DNA of 64,000 nucleotides, from assembly GCA_036186865.1 (NCBI GenBank), contig AP025040.1:34682683-34746682 (forward strand). Reading direction: 5' to 3'. Each line of letters starts with the position of its first letter. The first letter of the stretch is position 1. This document shows positions 60,733 to 64,000 of the stretch, piece by piece. Both the position numbers and the translations under genes were made by a program. Under the pieces are notes generated by a model that worked only from the letters and a program-made list of their open reading frames with translations, was not told the DNA's origin and ran no database searches. Origin of the DNA: Eustoma russellianum. Taxonomy: Eukaryota > Streptophyta > Magnoliopsida > Gentianales > Gentianaceae.

Positions 60733-61374
60733 ATGACGAGTTTCTCGCATGAAGCTCTCAGAAATGCAACAAATTTTGATATCTACATGTGGTTTCAAAC
60801 ATTGCATGGATCCAAACTAGCAGCAGGGCCACCCCTTTCTCTACCATGGATTCCCTATCTACGGCCGCCCCGTCTTAAAATTGTTAGATGGCTCACTCCA
60901 CCACCTGGGAAATTTAAACTGAATGTTGATGCAGCGGTGGGCCGCCACTTTTCGGCTGGCGGGGTAATACTACGGGATCCATCGGGCACATGCGTCCGCA
61001 CGATCTCCTTCCGATTACCTTCCTGCACACCATTGATGGCGGAAATTCAGGCTACCTTGTTCGGGCTCCTCTATTTCCTCCCATTATATCGCAAAATTGT
61101 TCTGGAGACTGACTGTGCTCAAATCACACTTCGATTACGTCAGCCACAACCAGTCTATGGCAACTATCATCTTTGCCTGCTACAGTCCCTAGTGAATACT
61201 CATCGGTTGGAGATCACACATGTCTACCGAGAGGCTAACATGGCGGCCCATTACCTAGCCCAGCATGCTATGACATCGCCGACTCCGAGCTATTTTACGG
61301 CTCGCAATCTGCCTCCAATGGTCCGGGCGGCTGTCACTTTGGATCTATCGATTCCAAACATACGCATTCATTAA
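60733..61374 (+). pseudogene. ORF2: LINE K ORF2: RNase H (RVT_3 type)
   Basis: GKFKLNVDAAVGRHFSAGGV (first Asp), LMAEIQATLFGLLYF (Glu), VLETDCAQITLRLRQPQ (Asp), HVYREANMAAHYLAQHAM. Plant L1 elements carry an archaea-like RNase H that degrades RNA in the RNA-DNA hybrid. The fourth catalytic position, normally Asp in AD.LA, is His (AH). LINE L has the same His, so it is a family trait rather than a local mutation. Confidence 0.9.
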
Positions 61375-61413
61375 CTTTGGGCTTCCATATGGATTGGCAT
61401 GCTACTCTATTTT

Positions 61414-61441
61414 CTGCCTGTATTTTGTTAAATACAGGCAG
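61414..61441 (+). other. LINE K 3' UTR hairpin 1
   Basis: A perfect 12-bp stem: CTGCCTGTATTT pairs with AAATACAGGCAG around the loop TGTT. Confidence 0.85.
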
Positions 61442-61611
61442 CCCCGGTACGTTTTCCCTATTATATTCTTGCATGGTACATTTCTGTCCACCTTCTGATG
61501 CGCTGGTTGTTTTCAACGCTGCATGGCAAACGACACAAACGGTTTTACTCATGATGACGTCGTCTCGCCTCACGGACGTCTTCCATAAGGATTGGCAGAT
61601 TTACAACATCT

Positions 61612-61639
61612 CTGCCTGTACCCTCCTAGGTATAGGCAG
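61612..61639 (+). other. LINE K 3' UTR hairpin 2
   Basis: CTGCCTGTACC pairs with GGTATAGGCAG (11 bp, one G-U) around a 6-nt loop CTCCTA. Confidence 0.85.
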
Positions 61640-61742
61640 ACTCGGTGAGTCCCTGTTTCCTCATCTTCAATGTTTACTATCCTTTGAGGCGGTTTTATAC
61701 ACATATTGCGTCTTCCATATGGATTGGCTTACTATATTCACG

Positions 61743-61770
61743 CTGCCTGTATCCTGCTGGGTACAGGCAG
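61743..61770 (+). other. LINE K 3' UTR hairpin 3
   Basis: CTGCCTGTATCC pairs with GGGTACAGGCAG (12 bp, one G-U) around the loop TGCT. Confidence 0.85.
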
Positions 61771-62102
61771 GGTCGGTATGTTCATTTTTCCTTTACCAGC
61801 CACACGTTTATTACACATGATTTGTGGGTTTAATACGCTCTTCTTTTTTGGTGATGCATGGACGGAGCCACCTTTTGCTCAGCACAATCACGGACGGTTT
61901 TTCCCTGGACGCTCCTACTTAACACATGTTGGCGGACACCAGTTACGGATGGCACTAAGTTTCTTGATCACTGCAGCGATTCCTGCCTATCGGAGATGTT
62001 GCCAAGCATCTACTGTTTTTTGGCTTTTATCCATTTTAATTCTATGTAATATTATCATCATGCTTAGTTACTTTATCGGTAGCGCCTATCAGCTTTCCAA
62101 TG

Positions 62103-62190
62103 ATATAAATATGTACGCTTTTTCCTTCGTCAAGGTTTTATCCACAAGGGTGGTTTTACTTGACAAGGTTTTAATGCGGCATATCATATA
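62103..62190 (+). other. LINE K: conserved 88-nt 3' UTR block
   Basis: Counterpart of 51929-52016 with about four differences and no gaps. It contains the small palindrome CCAC-AAGG-GTGG and the direct repeat CAAGGTTTTA. Confidence 0.8.
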
Positions 62191-62293
62191 TTCACTGGAA
62201 GTTGATAATCGTTTAATGCGACTACACACTTTTATGTACTACGGTTTTCCTCCGCCATAAGTGAGGCCTATATTTAATAAAATGTTCTGTTTC

Positions 62294-62320
62294 AAAAAAA
62301 AAAATCTACGAACATGATTG
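62294..62320 (+). mobile_element. LINE K: poly(A) and 3' target-site duplication
   Basis: Eleven A (62294-62304) are followed by TCTACGAACATGATTG (62305-62320), identical to 56064-56079. Confidence 0.95.
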
Positions 62321-62607
62321 CTAATATATGTGTTTTGGGGTGTGTAGGCCGAACCATTATGTGGAGTGGGAGGTGCGTGTATGTATATGTATGTATAAAC
62401 ACATGTATGAGCGTGGGCATGTATATGTATATACGTACATGTGAGTGATGGTTATTAGAACATCGATATCGTAATTTGATATGTGATCGTATTTGAGTAT
62501 TTGTATATTTATATTGGATGTGATTGTAATTGATTGGACTGTATCTTTTGAAATAGTTTTGGAAAGTTGACATTTGAAATCGTATCGATATTTGAAAATT
62601 ATCCTTT
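62321..62607 (+). mobile_element. Element E: 3' LTR, second segment, truncated
   Basis: It matches the 5' LTR from about 52155 to 52800 without the duplicated part (GATATCGTAATTTGATATGT, TTGTAATTGATTGGACT). It stops near CCTTTT at 62607; the last kilobase of the LTR is missing. Confidence 0.8.
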
Positions 62608-63354
62608 TATGCCCTCACCTTCGTTCTCAGACTCTGCGATCCCAAACTTTCCTTTGCAATTCCAAACTTCCGCCAACAGCTCCCACCCCCACTCTCTCAC
62701 CCCAGCCGCACCCCCCAACCCCAGCGACACCCCCTCCTTCAGTCCCCCAGTCAACTGCATCCCTTGACCAGCCCCCCTCATCCTCGCCCTCTCCTCGACC
62801 ACCACTAACACGGCAGCACGTGGCCATAGTCCATCACTACCGGCCACGCGCCGCCATAACCACGCCTCCAAACTGATTCGGTTATTCATAAATATATCAA
62901 AAGTGCAATCTTTCCATGCTATTCATACAAAAATAATACCATACATATATACGGATATACAATCATATACACATATAATCAAATAAACAGTCATCTATAC
63001 AATCACAATTACTGATGCACGATCTCGGTTTCGTAACGAAATTTAGGATTGTACCGTTTTCATACAAAGGATGTTAAGGGGGCACCTACTTGGTAATTGA
63101 TACTTGTTTGAAAGGTTGATCGTGTTGGTGGTGCTCCTCCCGAAACTGGCGGCTTAAAGCTTTGGAAGGAGAAGATCGTTCTTTTTTTCTGGAAGAAGGC
63201 GGCCGTTGTTTAGAATGGAGAGGGAGAGGAGTATTCACGTGATTAAATAGAAATTTGATTAGGGTTTAGAGAAAATTTTCTAATCAAATTAGGTTTAATA
63301 ATTAATTAGGTCTTAATGACTCTTTTGCCCCTTCAAAAAAAATGGGATATAACA
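62608..63354 (-). mobile_element. Element F: 3' LTR, truncated, minus strand
   Basis: Read on the minus strand the LTR starts TGTTATATCCC at 63354, directly after a polypurine tract. The far end is cut at the join with element E. The 62608-62880 part is unusually C-rich on the plus strand (CACCCCAGCCGCACCCCCCA) and gives long but domain-free frames. The rest is AT-rich. Confidence 0.7.
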
Positions 63355-63367
63355 TTCTCTCCTCCTT
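63355..63367 (-). other. Element F: polypurine tract
   Basis: AAGGAGGAGAGAA on the minus strand, preceded by TTCGAGGACGAAACTTTTTG, the same layout as in element E. Confidence 0.9.
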
Positions 63368-64000
63368 ACAAAAAGTTTCGTCCTCGAAACTTGTACGTTA
63401 CGTAATCAATAACTTAGTGTAGTCATGCATAATTCATTTACCTAGATCATGACTGAACTTAGTATCCTTGCGTATACCGATATGTTACCCATTTCACTCC
63501 CTCGATACAGGACTAAGTCCTCAAATCATTCAATGTGTACATATACAAAGTATCTTTAAATCCATTGTCCTCCGCCTGATAGATCGTAACCCATTTCTTC
63601 TATAGTTCTCGAATCAACCTTAAGGGTATTGTCACTATACTGGCTTCATAACTTAATCGTCGGTCTATGTCGTACTTATATATGCTATCATGAGCAAACC
63701 TCTAAAATCGGTTCCTAGGTTTAGGACAATCTTTAACTTAACGCCTTATTTACAAGACTCATCCCTGAAGTTGTATGTATTTTGCGGAATGCGTTGTACT
63801 CTAGTATGATTTAATTTAGTCATCACTAGCATCTCAAAAGATGATTTGGCCTTATATGGTTCAATCCTTAGTTAATTCTCTATAATTAGTGCTTACAAAC
63901 TTCCACTTATACCACTTGACGTGTATCAATCAACTTATTGCAATCTACAATACTGGATTCTTAAACTTATCATATATGATTCATCCCCTAGATAATTAAC
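63368..64000 (-). mobile_element. Element F: non-coding internal domain
   Basis: No coding frame. On the minus strand it aligns with the internal domain of element E (GATTTGAGGACTTAGTCC, GATGCTAGTGATGACTAA). It continues beyond the window. Confidence 0.75.

Larger units (their letters stand above)
61375..62293 (+). mobile_element. LINE K: structured 3' UTR
   Basis: It holds three repeats, each CTTCCATATGGATTGGC or a one-base variant followed by a 28-nt hairpin, and then a block almost identical to LINE L. It ends AAGTGAGGCC..AATAAAATG before the A tract. Frames of 147 and 184 codons exist, but the repeated hairpin falls in different frames, which argues against coding. Confidence 0.8.

Noticed and set aside
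62567..62889. Pro/Ser-rich and Gly-rich frames in the C-rich segment
   Set aside because: Long frames occur on both strands because stop codons are rare in C-rich DNA; no start, domain or homology is visible.

Overview
This 64 kb window is plant nuclear DNA from a gene-poor, repeat-packed region. It is AT-rich, with many AT and AAT microsatellites. It carries several plant-type Ty1/copia polyproteins, a Sirevirus-type copia, long Ty3/gypsy-like LTRs and L1-type LINEs with DUF4283 ORF1 and a C-terminal RNase H. The host is an angiosperm, probably a eudicot, but the species cannot be named from this. I see no convincing host gene, tRNA, rRNA or CRISPR array. Element letters used below are mine.

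Left third (1-23,400). A long gypsy-like LTR ends at 1504 and abuts a LINE ORF1 remnant. Element A (1976-6914) is a Sirevirus reduced to two LTRs around about 180 bp. An RTE-type LINE endonuclease remnant (6915-7680) follows, then an unassigned piece, then another gypsy-like LTR (G, ending 10086). Copia element H lies on the minus strand from 10087 to about 20274 and is badly decayed. It is split by a minus-strand solo LTR of family I (10305-11133), by a gypsy element I with only a gag remnant (14372 to about 19820), and it is bounded by a 2.6 kb solo LTR (20280-22890, TSD GTGAC).

Middle (23,398-42,879). This is a three-level nest. LINE J is 5' truncated and split at 24827/42498 by copia element C (minus strand, 24828-42492, TSD GGATT). 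C is itself split in its 5' leader by Sirevirus B (plus strand, 30787-39835, TSD TAATC).

Right third (43,341-64,000). Element E is a gypsy-like element with a non-coding internal domain of 1.65 kb between a tRNA-Met-type PBS and a polypurine tract. Its 5' LTR is inflated by copia D (43957-49947, TSD TAAGT), a LINE 3' scrap and a truncated LINE (L). Its 3' LTR holds a nearly full-length LINE (K, 56080-62304, 16-bp TSD). The window ends in F, a related non-coding element in the opposite orientation.

The most interesting signals are in non-coding RNA-like structure: a repeated 28-nt hairpin and an unusually conserved 88-nt block in the 3' UTR of two diverged LINEs; a 21-nt hairpin with a covarying base pair at a fixed distance from the end of four different LTRs; and, in copia D, a primer-binding site that is not tRNA-like but is perfectly complementary to a segment of the element's own LTR. 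Two different LINEs have also inserted at the same site in the two LTRs of element E.
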